Assembly (NCBI GenBank): GCA_964604565.1 | Contig: CAZRZN010000223.1 | Coordinates: 1 to 7,228 of the forward strand | DNA: 7,228 nucleotides | Reading direction: 5' to 3' | Source of the DNA: CAZRZN01 sp964604565 | Lineage (GTDB): Bacteria > Pseudomonadota > Alphaproteobacteria > Rhodobacterales > Rhodobacteraceae | Shown here: positions 1 through 5,927 of the stretch, piece after piece | Layout: each line of letters begins with the position of its first letter | Numbering within the stretch: position 1 is the stretch's first letter | Notes under the pieces: generated by a model | The model's input: the letters and a program-made list of their open reading frames with translations, nothing else | The model's database searches: none | What the model was told of the DNA's origin: nothing | Translations under genes and position numbers: made by a program

Positions 1-10
1 TCGTGTCCAT
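1..10 (-). CDS. 5' end of a leftward gene (first codons only)
   Basis: An ATG on the minus strand at 10-8 is followed by GAC ACG (Met-Asp-Thr) before the window ends. An AAGGAG ribosome binding site lies on the minus strand at 22-17 with a 6-base spacer, which is close to ideal and is the main reason for calling a start. The reading frame upstream is open for some 140 bases but has no ATG or GTG, so this ATG is the natural start. Nothing can be said about the product. The gene runs in the same direction as znuA but is separated from it by about 585 bases, so it probably has its own promoter. Confidence 0.45.
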
Positions 11-595
11 ACCTTGCTCCTTATCATCTTGTCTGCTGGATTGGAAAAGGCCACGGTTGGCATTGTTATGCTGCGGAAATGTTACATCTGGGTCCAGTCG
101 AACCCATCCAATTTGTCCTCGCGGCAGTTCATTTTCGTTCCGGCGTAGCGTTCTCTATCGTAATCGTTAAAGTTTCTTCAGGTTGTACGACGAAGCCATC
201 ACTAAACTTGCGTGGTGCCCTTTTCAGCCGTTGCACACTTGGTGTCGGCCATCAGCAACTTTACCCTTCCCGTACCCCGCGATGACTGCAGTTGCCCTTC
301 GGTGTTCGGTTTCCGCGCAACAATCTCGGGTTTTATGTGCATGACGTCCTACGACGTTCGGCCGAGCGTAGCAAATCCGGTCCCCATGCAAGGTCACGCC
401 GGGATCGCCCAAAAATTTGTGCCGACCGGCCGTGTCTGAAATCAGGTTTACGTTCCCGAGTGAGACTATCGGGATGTGTCCTGGGATCGGGGTCAGCGTA
501 GATCTCCAGCACGGGCGCGACCAAGACCATGCTCAGCCCGCGACACGCGACGCAGACGCGGATCGGGTATTGGCCGCAATGTATTGGTCGTCGGG
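11..595. other. gene-free region, lower G+C at its left end
   Basis: I find no convincing gene here. All six frames are broken into short stretches with no recognisable domain. The first 240 bases are about 48% G+C by hand count, well below the neighbouring coding DNA, and become richer towards znuA. The left end should contain the promoter and leader of the leftward gene that starts at 10. Small dyads are visible: TGGGT/ACCCA with an 8-base loop at 89-106 and ACGTC/GACGT with a 4-base loop at 344-357. Neither has a T-tract making it a clear terminator. The znuA transcript must end or read through here. A decayed gene or an unrecognised small RNA cannot be excluded. Confidence 0.5.
62..87. 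promoter_or_regulatory. possible Zur-like half-sites upstream of the leftward gene
   Basis: GAAATGTTACA at 76-86 matches 10 of 11 positions of one half of the E. coli Zur consensus half-site GAAATGTTATA. ATTGTTATGC at 62-71 is a weaker second copy in the same orientation. The matching opposite half is absent, so this is not a full palindrome. ATGTTACAT at 79-87 is itself a small dyad. The position, 52-77 bases upstream of the start at 10, would suit an operator. This is a weak call based on pattern similarity only. Confidence 0.2.
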
Positions 596-1615
596 TCACA
601 AACAGTCCGCAAGGCTTGATGCGAGGTTGCGCAACAGTTGTGGATAAAGGTCTGGACCGGGCGTCAGTTCCGACCCGAGCGGGTCGATGACGGCGGTCTT
701 GGCCGCTGTCCCGTCCATCACGGTGGCGACGAGGGCTGGATTGAATTGCGGTTCGGCCAGGACGCAGTCGATGCCTTCCCCCGAGATGCGGGTCTGAATC
801 TCGGCGATCCGCGCAGGGCCGGGGGCGGACGCATCGCTCAGGGAGATTGCGCCCGAAGCGACGAAATCGAAGTCCGCCTCGAAATACTGGTAGGCATCGT
901 GGAAAACGATAAAGCGGCCGTTTCTTGCCGGCTCCAGAATGGCTGCGATCTCTGCCGTCAGCGCCTCTATTTCGTTTTGCGCCATGGCGGCATTCGAGAG
1001 ATAGGCCGCCGCATTCTCAGGATCCGCTGCGGAAAGCTGATCTGCGATCACATTGACCCAGGTCGCGGCATTTCGTGTGGACAGCCAGGCGTGCGGGTCG
1101 AATTCATCATGGCCGTGGCCAGCATGATCCTCGTCGCCATGGGCATGATCGTCCGCGCCTTCCGCGTGATCCTCATCGCCATCCGCATGGTCGTCTGCGC
1201 CATCCGCATGATCCTCTTCGTCGTGGCCTTGTTCGGGGGTATGGTCATGCGCCTCGAAAACGGCGCCTTCGCGAAACCCGAGGCGGATCGTCCCTTCGGC
1301 TTGCAACAGCCCTGACACAGCGGCATCCGGGGAAAGCGTCTCGATGGCATCATGCAGCCAGGGCGTCAGGCCATCGCCGATCCAGAAGACCAGATCTGCC
1401 TCCTGCAAGGCCGCGGCTTCGGAAGGACGCAATGCATATTCATGCGGGCTTGCCCCGGATTGCAGGATCAGATCCGGGGTGCCGACCCCCTCCATCACGC
1501 GCGCCACAAGCGAATGGACCGGCGCGATGTCGACGGCGACGCGCGGCGCATCGGCAAACGCCGTGCCGGCCAGCACGGCGCCGGTGAGCGAGAAGGGCAG
1601 GAGCATTCTGGACAT
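596..1615 (-). CDS. znuA: zinc ABC transporter, periplasmic zinc-binding protein ZnuA
   Basis: 339 residues. This is the periplasmic receptor that binds Zn(II) and passes it to ZnuB/ZnuC. Residues 1-21 form a Sec signal peptide (hydrophobic core about 5-20, likely cut after AFA). Zinc ligands of the family are visible: His58 in GASPHEY, His175 in FDPHAW and His239 in VFHDAY, matching E. coli His60, His143 and His207. His34 in the PVHS motif may add a ligand. Cys284 (DCVLAEPQF) and Cys338 near the C-terminus match the E. coli disulfide pair. A long acidic and histidine-rich loop spans 123-171. The start at 1615 is chosen because GGAGG sits 5 bases upstream; the frame stays open upstream to 1732 but would run through the promoter. 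Divergent from zur and very likely Zur-repressed. Confidence 0.96.
   Translation of the reverse strand: MSRMLLPFSLTGAVLAGTAFADAPRVAVDIAPVHSLVARVMEGVGTPDLILQSGASPHEYALRPSEAAALQEADLVFWIGDGLTPWLHDAIETLSPDAAVSGLLQAEGTIRLGFREGAVFEAHDHTPEQGHDEEDHADGADDHADGDEDHAEGADDHAHGDEDHAGHGHDEFDPHAWLSTRNAATWVNVIADQLSAADPENAAAYLSNAAMAQNEIEALTAEIAAILEPARNGRFIVFHDAYQYFEADFDFVASGAISLSDASAPGPARIAEIQTRISGEGIDCVLAEPQFNPALVATVMDGTAAKTAVIDPLGSELTPGPDLYPQLLRNLASSLADCL
1115..1219 (-). repeat. five 21-bp in-frame repeats coding a histidine-rich heptad in znuA
   Basis: Five adjacent imperfect 21-bp units share a core close to GCATGATC. Read on the minus strand they encode ZnuA residues 133-167 as five heptads: EEDHADG, ADDHADG, DEDHAEG, ADDHAHG, DEDHAGH. 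Units alternate, so a 42-bp higher-order repeat is also visible. The Asp-His-Ala core is invariant, while flanking positions vary between Asp, Glu, Gly, Ala and His. Histidine-rich loops in ZnuA are a family feature, thought to capture or buffer zinc. The tandem DNA structure suggests loop length can change by slippage without frameshift. Confidence 0.9.
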
Positions 1616-1625
1616 CGGGGCCTCC

Positions 1626-1642
1626 ATGTGATTATATAACAT
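1626..1642. promoter_or_regulatory. candidate Zur box in the znuA-zur divergent promoter
   Basis: ATGTGATTATATAACAT is a 17-bp imperfect palindrome centred on 1634, with 6 of 8 base pairs symmetric. Read on the minus strand it begins AATGTTATA, identical to half of the E. coli Zur operator core, and 6 of 8 bases of the other half also match. A perfect TATAAT lies inside it on the minus strand (1636-1631) and could be the znuA -10 element, but I see no good -35 at the right spacing. A further half-site-like TGATAACAT overlaps the zur start at 1665-1673. Location between znuA and zur is exactly where autoregulated zinc control is expected. Protein binding is inferred. Confidence 0.7.
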
Positions 1643-1671
1643 TACACACTTCGTATAGGAAACGTGATAAC

Positions 1672-2178
1672 ATGACAAGTGCATCTCCAGACGCACATGC
1701 GCCCATCGGGTTTTCCCGCCATGACCATGCAAATTGCGTGGCGGCGGGGATCGCGGCTGCCGAAACGCGCTGCACCGAGGAAGGTCTGAGGTTCACGCCG
1801 GTCCGCCGCAAGGTCCTGGAAATCCTGTTGCAGGAACACCGGGCGCTCGGGGCATACATCATTCTCGATCGGCTGCGCGACGAAGGATTCGGATCGCAAC
1901 CCCCGGTCGCCTATCGTGCGCTGGATTTTCTGGTTGCCCATGGCCTTGCGCACAAGATCGAGCGGCTCAACGCCTTCATCGCCTGTGCCCATCCCGGGAA
2001 ATCCCATGCGCCGGCCTTCATGATCTGCCGGATGTGCGAGTCCGTGGCAGAGGCGGAATCGGCCCCGGCGCGCGGAGCTTTGGGGGCGGCTGCCCGCGCA
2101 ACCGGCTTCCAGATCGAGCGCACGATGGTCGAGGCCGAGGGCCTCTGCCCTGCCTGCGCCGAGAAGGCCGACGCATGA
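1672..2178 (+). CDS. zur: zinc uptake regulator Zur (Fur family)
   Basis: 168 residues, normal for Zur. This is a cytoplasmic dimeric repressor that binds DNA when loaded with zinc. The N-terminal winged helix spans about 36-95 (LRFTPVRRKVLEILL, then PPVAYRALDFL as the recognition region). The structural zinc site is complete: Cys119-x-x-Cys122 and Cys159-x-x-Cys162. The regulatory site is also complete by alignment to E. coli Zur: His94, Cys105, His112 and Glu127. This, together with the neighbouring zinc transporter, separates it from Fur, Mur and PerR relatives. An N-terminal HDH-x-x-C segment (17-22) may add metal contacts. The ribosome binding site is modest (AGGA at 1657-1660, 11 bases upstream). 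First gene of a zur-znuC-znuB operon, its TGA overlapping the znuC ATG. Confidence 0.95.
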   Translation: MTSASPDAHAPIGFSRHDHANCVAAGIAAAETRCTEEGLRFTPVRRKVLEILLQEHRALGAYIILDRLRDEGFGSQPPVAYRALDFLVAHGLAHKIERLNAFIACAHPGKSHAPAFMICRMCESVAEAESAPARGALGAAARATGFQIERTMVEAEGLCPACAEKADA

Positions 2179-2909
2179 GCCTTGTCCGGGTTGAGAATAT
2201 CGGCATCAGCTACGGTGCCAAGACGGTCCTGTCCAATGTCTCCCTATCCATCGAGACGGGAGAGATCGTGACCATCGTCGGCCCCAACGGCTCGGGCAAG
2301 ACCAGCTTGCTGCGCGCGATCATCGGCGCGGTAAAGCCGTCAAGAGGGCGCGTGGTGCGCGGGCGCGGCGTGCGGCTGGGATATGTGCCGCAGAGGTTGC
2401 ACATCGACCCGACCCTGCCGATCACGGTGGCGCGCTTTCTGCGTCTGCCGGGCGGCGTTGGCCCCGCTGCCATCCGGGAGGCGCTGGAAAAGGCAGGTGT
2501 TCCGGATCTGTCGGGCGCGCAGATGTCGCAGCTTTCGGGCGGCCAGTTCCAGCGTGTGCTTCTGGCCCGCGCGCTGATCGGCAAGCCGGACCTCTTGCTG
2601 CTGGACGAGGCGACGCAGGGTCTGGATCAGCCGGGCTCCGCAGCGTTCTACCGTCAGATCGATCAGGTGCGGCGTGACACCGGCTGTGCCGTCCTGATGA
2701 TCAGCCACGAGTTGCATGTGGTGATGAGCGCGTCGGATCGGGTGATCTGCCTCAACGGCCACGTCTGCTGCGAAGGCACGCCAGAGGTCGTTGCATCGGC
2801 CCCGGAATACCGTGCGTTGTTCGGCTCGGGCACCATGGGGGCGCTGGCGCTCTATCGTCACGACCACGATCACAACCATGATCACGCCCATACGAAAGCG
2901 GCAGAATGA
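2175..2909 (+). CDS. znuC: zinc ABC transporter ATP-binding protein ZnuC
   Basis: 244 residues. This is the cytoplasmic ATPase that powers zinc import through ZnuB. ABC motifs are all intact: Walker A GPNGSGKT (36-43), Q-loop Gln73 in VPQR, signature LSGGQ (120-124), Walker B LLLLDE (140-145) and H-loop His178 in ISHE. The C-terminus carries a histidine-rich tail at 229-239 alternating His with Asp, Asn and Ala, as in other ZnuC proteins and probably able to bind zinc. The start at 2175 overlaps the zur stop as ATGA, implying translational coupling; the frame is open far upstream inside zur, but that part does not encode ABC sequence. Overlaps znuB by 4 bases at its end. Confidence 0.96.
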   Translation: MSLVRVENIGISYGAKTVLSNVSLSIETGEIVTIVGPNGSGKTSLLRAIIGAVKPSRGRVVRGRGVRLGYVPQRLHIDPTLPITVARFLRLPGGVGPAAIREALEKAGVPDLSGAQMSQLSGGQFQRVLLARALIGKPDLLLLDEATQGLDQPGSAAFYRQIDQVRRDTGCAVLMISHELHVVMSASDRVICLNGHVCCEGTPEVVASAPEYRALFGSGTMGALALYRHDHDHNHDHAHTKAAE

Positions 2910-3703
2910 TGCTGGATGATTTCATGGTGCGCGCGACTCTCGCCGGGGTAGGGGTCGCCCTTGCCGCGGCGCCCTTGGGCTGTTTCGTCGTCTGGCGCCG
3001 CATGGCCTATTTCGGCGATGCCACGGCGCATGCCGCGATCCTGGGCGTCGCCCTGTCGCTGGCCTTGTCGATCTCCGTCTTTGCCGGGGCGTTGGTCATC
3101 GCGCTTCTGATGGCGCTGACGGTGAACCTCCTGACCGGGCGCGGCTATGCCATGGACACGGTCCTTGGGGTGCTGGCCCACTCGGCCCTCGCCTTCGGGC
3201 TCGTCGCCGTGTCGTTCCTTTCCGGCATCCGGATCGACCTCATGGCGTATCTCTTCGGTGACATCCTTGCCGTATCGCGGATGGATCTGGCCGTCATCTG
3301 GGGCGGCGCTGGCCTTGTCGTGGCGCTGATTGGATGGCGTTGGTCTGCGCTGCTGACCGCAACGCTGAACGAGGATCTGGCCCATGCCAGCGGCATCGAT
3401 CCGAAACGGGAACAACTGGTGCTGACATTGGCGCTTGCGATCACGGTGGCCGTGGCGATCAAGGTGGTCGGCGTGTTGTTGATTGCCGCCATGCTGATCG
3501 TGCCCGCGGCCGCCGCGAGACCCTTGAGCCGGACCCCGGAGGGCATGGCATTGGTGGCCATGGGCATCGGCAGCGTCTCCGCCTTGGTCGGGCTGCGGGC
3601 GGCCTATATCCTCGACACACCTGCGGGGCCATCCATCGTCTGCGTGGCCGCGTTGATCTTTCTCGGGATGAGCGTTGTTCAGAGTCTGCAAACGGGACGC
3701 TGA
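2906..3703 (+). CDS. znuB: zinc ABC transporter permease ZnuB
   Basis: 265 residues. This is the inner-membrane channel of the zinc importer, ABC-3 family. The sequence is strongly hydrophobic, with about eight helices, for example near 10-30, 45-75, 85-105, 127-147, 171-200, 213-235 and 241-260. Family signatures are visible: YFGDATAHAAILG (35-47), LFGDILAV (116-123) and VGVLLIAAMLIVPAAAAR (188-205), each close to E. coli ZnuB. The start is the ATG overlapping the znuC stop (ATGA); a second ATG follows directly. There is no strong ribosome binding site of its own, so coupled translation with znuC is likely. Last gene of the zinc operon; it faces the LysR-type gene across a 255-bp gap. Confidence 0.95.
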   Translation: MMLDDFMVRATLAGVGVALAAAPLGCFVVWRRMAYFGDATAHAAILGVALSLALSISVFAGALVIALLMALTVNLLTGRGYAMDTVLGVLAHSALAFGLVAVSFLSGIRIDLMAYLFGDILAVSRMDLAVIWGGAGLVVALIGWRWSALLTATLNEDLAHASGIDPKREQLVLTLALAITVAVAIKVVGVLLIAAMLIVPAAAARPLSRTPEGMALVAMGIGSVSALVGLRAAYILDTPAGPSIVCVAALIFLGMSVVQSLQTGR

Positions 3704-3958
3704 CCTCGGATTTCGCAGGCTGCGGAAGTGGCAGGGGTCAGGCGACGAGGGGCAGGCAACACGGGGGCAGCTTTCCTTGGGCAGGTCATACGGGCGTCAG
3801 AACCGGCACGCTGCGGCCGCGCCCGAGATCTGCGACACGTCGGGCATGGGGCGACGCCATCCGAACGGGTGGCCCGGCCCGCCGCCGTCGCACATGCCAT
3901 GCGCCTTGGCGCATCCCGCAGCTTCACATCCTTGGCATCCGTTCACCGTGCAGGCCGC
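3704..3958. other. convergent intergenic gap with a weak hairpin
   Basis: No gene is supported between the znuB stop and the end of the leftward regulator gene. The short frames that cross it lack recognisable content. ATGCGCC/GGCGCAT at 3899-3914 is a 7-bp dyad around TT, which could fold as a 6-bp stem with a tetraloop. GCCCGA/TCGGGC at about 3821-3845 is another. Neither is followed by a T-tract on either strand, so if these end the converging transcripts they would do so weakly or with Rho. Confidence 0.45.
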
Positions 3959-4891
3959 TCATTCGACGACGACGACCCCGGCGAACCGTTCACGGACCAC
4001 CGCGCCGATCGCCGTGGCCATATGCCGGATCACGTCGCGATGGGCAGATCGGCGCCGCCAGGCCAGCCCGATCGAACGGGTGACCCTATCCTTCCGGAAG
4101 GGGCGCATGGCGACGTCGCCGGTCTCCGACGAGACTTCGGACTGAACATAAAGTGCCGGCAGAAAACTGACTCCCATGTCCAGCGCGGTCATCTGGCGCA
4201 AGGCGTCCAGGCTGGTGCCCTCGTAGTCTCGCCGCAGGTTGGCGCCGATCTCTTCGCAAAGCGCGGCGACCTGCGCGTGCAGCCGATAGGCATCGGACAG
4301 GGTCAGAACATCCTGCCCGGCAAGATCCGCATCCGTGACCGCCCGCTGTTTCGCAAGCGGGTGGTCCTGCGCCATGGCCAGCTTGAGCGGCTCTCGAAAC
4401 AGGCGCATCACGTCCACATCCTGCGAAACCACAGGCAGTTGCGTCAGGATCAGGTCGTGCTGCCCGCTCAGAAGCTCTTCTTGAAGGACCACGGGCGTCG
4501 CATCACGCACGATCACCTTCAACGACGGATAGGCCTGATGCAGCTGGCGCATCACGTAGGGCAGCAGGTATGGCCCCAGCGTCGGGGTTGAGCCGAGCCG
4601 GATCGTCCCGCTGAACCCTTCGCGGGCGTCCTGCGCCATTGCGCGCAGCGTGGCCGCCTCGTCAAGGACCCGGCGCGCCTGATCCAGAACCGTCCGCCCA
4701 TGCGGGGTCAACACCGCGCCGCGCTGGCCGCGTTCCACAAGGTCCAGCCCCAAGGTCTCCTCCAGTGCCACGATCTGCTGGCTGAGGGAGGGTTGGCTGA
4801 TCCCGACCCTTTCGGCGGCGCGCCGGTAATGACGGGTATCCGCAAGGGCGACGAAGTAGGTCAGTTGCCTGAGGGTCAGATCAGCGGGCAT
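3959..4891 (-). CDS. LysR-family regulator, OxyR-like, lacking the peroxidatic cysteine
   Basis: 310 residues. This is a cytoplasmic transcription regulator. The winged helix-turn-helix is at about 5-63 (HYRRAAERVGISQPSLSQQI), the linker helix to about 90, and the two-lobed sensor domain from 95. The closest remembered family is OxyR: STPTLGPYLLP (101-111), HDLILTQLP (145-153), TSLDALRQMTALDMGVSFLPALYV (226-249) and a TRSIGLAWR-type end. E. coli OxyR has GHCLRD, then Cys208 nine residues after Cys199. Here the aligned stretch is AYRLHA, putting Arg203 where Cys199 belongs, while Cys212 matches Cys208. Cys212 is the only cysteine in the protein, so the classic disulfide switch cannot form. AAAGGA lies 8 bases before the start. 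It is divergent from the DUF465 gene. The ligand is unknown. Confidence 0.9.
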   Translation of the reverse strand: MPADLTLRQLTYFVALADTRHYRRAAERVGISQPSLSQQIVALEETLGLDLVERGQRGAVLTPHGRTVLDQARRVLDEAATLRAMAQDAREGFSGTIRLGSTPTLGPYLLPYVMRQLHQAYPSLKVIVRDATPVVLQEELLSGQHDLILTQLPVVSQDVDVMRLFREPLKLAMAQDHPLAKQRAVTDADLAGQDVLTLSDAYRLHAQVAALCEEIGANLRRDYEGTSLDALRQMTALDMGVSFLPALYVQSEVSSETGDVAMRPFRKDRVTRSIGLAWRRRSAHRDVIRHMATAIGAVVRERFAGVVVVE

Positions 4892-4929
4892 AAAGGCGGT
4901 CCTTTGGCGTCTGGGGTGGTGCTATCTAA

Positions 4930-4944
4930 ATAGGAAAAACCTAT
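4930..4944. promoter_or_regulatory. OxyR-type operator, ATAG-N7-CTAT
   Basis: ATAGGAAAAACCTAT is a perfect ATAGG-N5-CCTAT inverted repeat. It matches both the general LysR T-N11-A rule and the OxyR half-operator ATAG-N7-CTAT. A further CTAT lies 4 bases to the left (4922-4925), giving CTAT-N4-ATAG-N7-CTAT, although the second full OxyR unit at the usual 7-base spacing is not present. It sits 39-53 bases before the start of the LysR-type gene and about 105 bases before the DUF465 gene. Autoregulation, and possibly control of the divergent small genes, is the likely role. Binding is inferred. Confidence 0.6.
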
Positions 4945-5000
4945 CAGACTTTCATTGCTTGCGGTCTTCTGCCGATCATTTTTCTGCCCATATCGAAACT

Positions 5001-5018
5001 GCGATCGTCACAGATCGC
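5001..5018 (+). promoter_or_regulatory. inverted repeat in the leader of the DUF465 gene
   Basis: GCGATC/GATCGC forms a perfect 6-bp inverted repeat with a 6-base centre (GTCACA), 31 bases before the ATG at 5050. It could be an operator or a small leader hairpin; there is no T-tract, so it is unlikely to be a terminator. I cannot identify a clear -10/-35 pair in this gap. Confidence 0.25.
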
Positions 5019-5049
5019 CTTGATAAGCAACCCGAGAAGGAGAACCGTG

Positions 5050-5286
5050 ATGGAACTGACGTCCGCAAAGCAACTGCCCGTGATCAAGACCAGGGTCGCC
5101 AATCTGCGTCGGCGCCATCACGATCTGGGCACGCGGATCGACGACGAATTGCGCCGCCCCGCGCCCTGCTGCATGACATTGCAACAGTTCAAACGTCAGC
5201 GGCTGCGCCTCAAGGACCAAATCGCGCGCTACGACGGGCTGCTGCGCGGCGTCGACCGCAGCCGCCTGTCCGGGCAGGCCGTGTGA
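5050..5286 (+). CDS. small DUF465 / YdcH-like coiled-coil protein
   Basis: 78 residues. This is a small, charged, helical cytoplasmic protein of the DUF465 (YdcH) family, whose molecular function is not established. The family pattern is visible in two helices: VANLRRRHHDLGTRIDDEL (16-34) and LQQFKRQRLRLKDQIAR (44-60), matching the usual L-x-x-R-H-x-x-L-x-x-x-I and K-R-x-x-L-x-L-K-D-x-I-A layout of an antiparallel coiled coil. The inter-helix turn holds adjacent cysteines (Cys40, Cys41), which I do not recall as a family feature. The start at 5050 is chosen for AAGGAG at 5037-5042 with a 7-base spacer, in preference to an in-frame ATG at 5020. It is followed 9 bases later by a second small gene and is divergent from the OxyR-like regulator. 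Confidence 0.85.
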   Translation: MELTSAKQLPVIKTRVANLRRRHHDLGTRIDDELRRPAPCCMTLQQFKRQRLRLKDQIARYDGLLRGVDRSRLSGQAV

Positions 5287-5295
5287 GGGCGGGAC

Positions 5296-5472
5296 ATGAT
5301 CTTTGGTTACTTCTATCGCAACACCGCGCTGGGCCTGATGCACAGCAGGGACCTTGATGACATGCGCCGGGCGATCGGCGAAGAGGATCAGGATGGGCCG
5401 GACGGCGGCAGTCCGCATGTCAATATGCGGCATGTCGCGCGCAAGCGTATGACGGGCGCATCGGCCGGGTGA
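5296..5472 (+). CDS. 58-residue protein of unknown function
   Basis: An uninterrupted 58-codon frame starts 9 bases after the DUF465 stop, with a G-rich GAGGGCGGG stretch just before the ATG that could serve as a ribosome binding site. The protein begins MIFGYFYRNTALGLMHSR, followed by an acidic stretch (DLDDMRRAIGEEDQD, 19-33) and a basic end (HVARKRM, 46-52). It has no signal peptide or clear membrane segment. Support is the tight spacing, same strand and the strong hairpin 18 bases after the stop. I do not recognise a family. Confidence 0.55.
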   Translation: MIFGYFYRNTALGLMHSRDLDDMRRAIGEEDQDGPDGGSPHVNMRHVARKRMTGASAG

Positions 5473-5490
5473 TCCCCCATCCTGCCAACA

Positions 5491-5515
5491 CCGGAGGGGC
5501 GATACGCCCCTCCGG
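5491..5515 (+). terminator. strong GC hairpin after the small-gene pair
   Basis: CCGGAGGGGC and GCCCCTCCGG form a perfect 10-bp stem around the loop GATAC. It begins 18 bases after the stop of the 58-residue gene. No T-tract follows on the plus strand, so it does not fit a textbook intrinsic terminator. It may still end transcription weakly, protect the 3' end of the mRNA, or act with Rho. Confidence 0.6.
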
Positions 5516-5927
5516 CAAGACCACCCCCGCGCGAGGGTTGGGCCGTCAATGGACGGAGGGACGGCCGAAGGCAAGAAATGCCGCAGCCACGGCACACCGG
5601 GCGTCTATGTTATTGTCATGCGCTGAAAAGCCCATGGCAGAGCTATGTCCAATCCTGAAATGCGGTCATGGCGGCAGGGGTTTTTCGCCCTTGACCGGGG
5701 GCCGCATACCCCTCGTCGGGTCCGAAATGACGCCTCGCAGAAGGCTGCCTGGCGTGATCAATTTATACGCATAACTGAATTTTCCGCCTATAAAGCGCGC
5801 TTTTCCACGCGAAGATGGCCGCTTGGACCGAAGAAACCTGTCAAAATGACGGTTCGGATCCCCTTTACACATGGCCGTCGGCGCAAAAAGGCCGGCGTCC
5901 ATCGGTGCAGTCGGGGGGAGCCGCCAC
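5516..5927. other. gene-free region before hpxZ
   Basis: No gene is supported here. An A/T-rich patch at about 5755-5800 contains TTTATAC (5762-5768) and TATAAA (5789-5794), which might be -10 elements for the hpxZ operon, but no convincing -35 stands at the right spacing. GTCA-AAA-TGAC at 5840-5850 is a small dyad 77-87 bases before the hpxZ start and is the best operator candidate. The longer frame starting at 5645 resembles no protein I know and overlaps hpxZ out of frame. Confidence 0.4.

Noticed and set aside
89..106. Stem with a TTCGA-containing loop, resembling a tRNA T-arm
   Set aside because: The loop is 8 bases rather than 7, and no acceptor, D or anticodon arms can be found around it on either strand.
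202..342. A 46-codon leftward frame in the gene-free region
   Set aside because: AGGA is only 4 bases from the ATG and the protein has no recognisable features. There is no neighbouring gene to support it.
1115..1219. Regular repeats that might suggest a CRISPR array
   Set aside because: The 21-bp units abut with no spacers, are imperfect, and are translated in frame in znuA.
638..1315. A 225-codon rightward frame opposite znuA
   Set aside because: It is the antisense shadow of znuA. Its hydrophobic, Ile/Met/Arg-rich part is simply the complement of the histidine-rich repeat.
1616..1732. Longer znuA start at 1732 or the ATG at 1627
   Set aside because: The 1732 start would run through the promoter and Zur-like box and overlap zur. 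The ATG at 1627 has no good ribosome binding site, whereas the ATG at 1615 has GGAGG 5 bases upstream and begins a clean signal peptide.
2882..3691. A 269-codon leftward frame opposite znuB
   Set aside because: It is the antisense of a clear permease gene, with low-complexity Gln/His/Arg composition typical of shadow frames in G+C-rich DNA.
3728..4591. A 287-codon rightward frame covering the convergent gap and opposite the LysR gene
   Set aside because: Most of it is antisense to the regulator. No domain is recognisable and there is no ribosome binding site.
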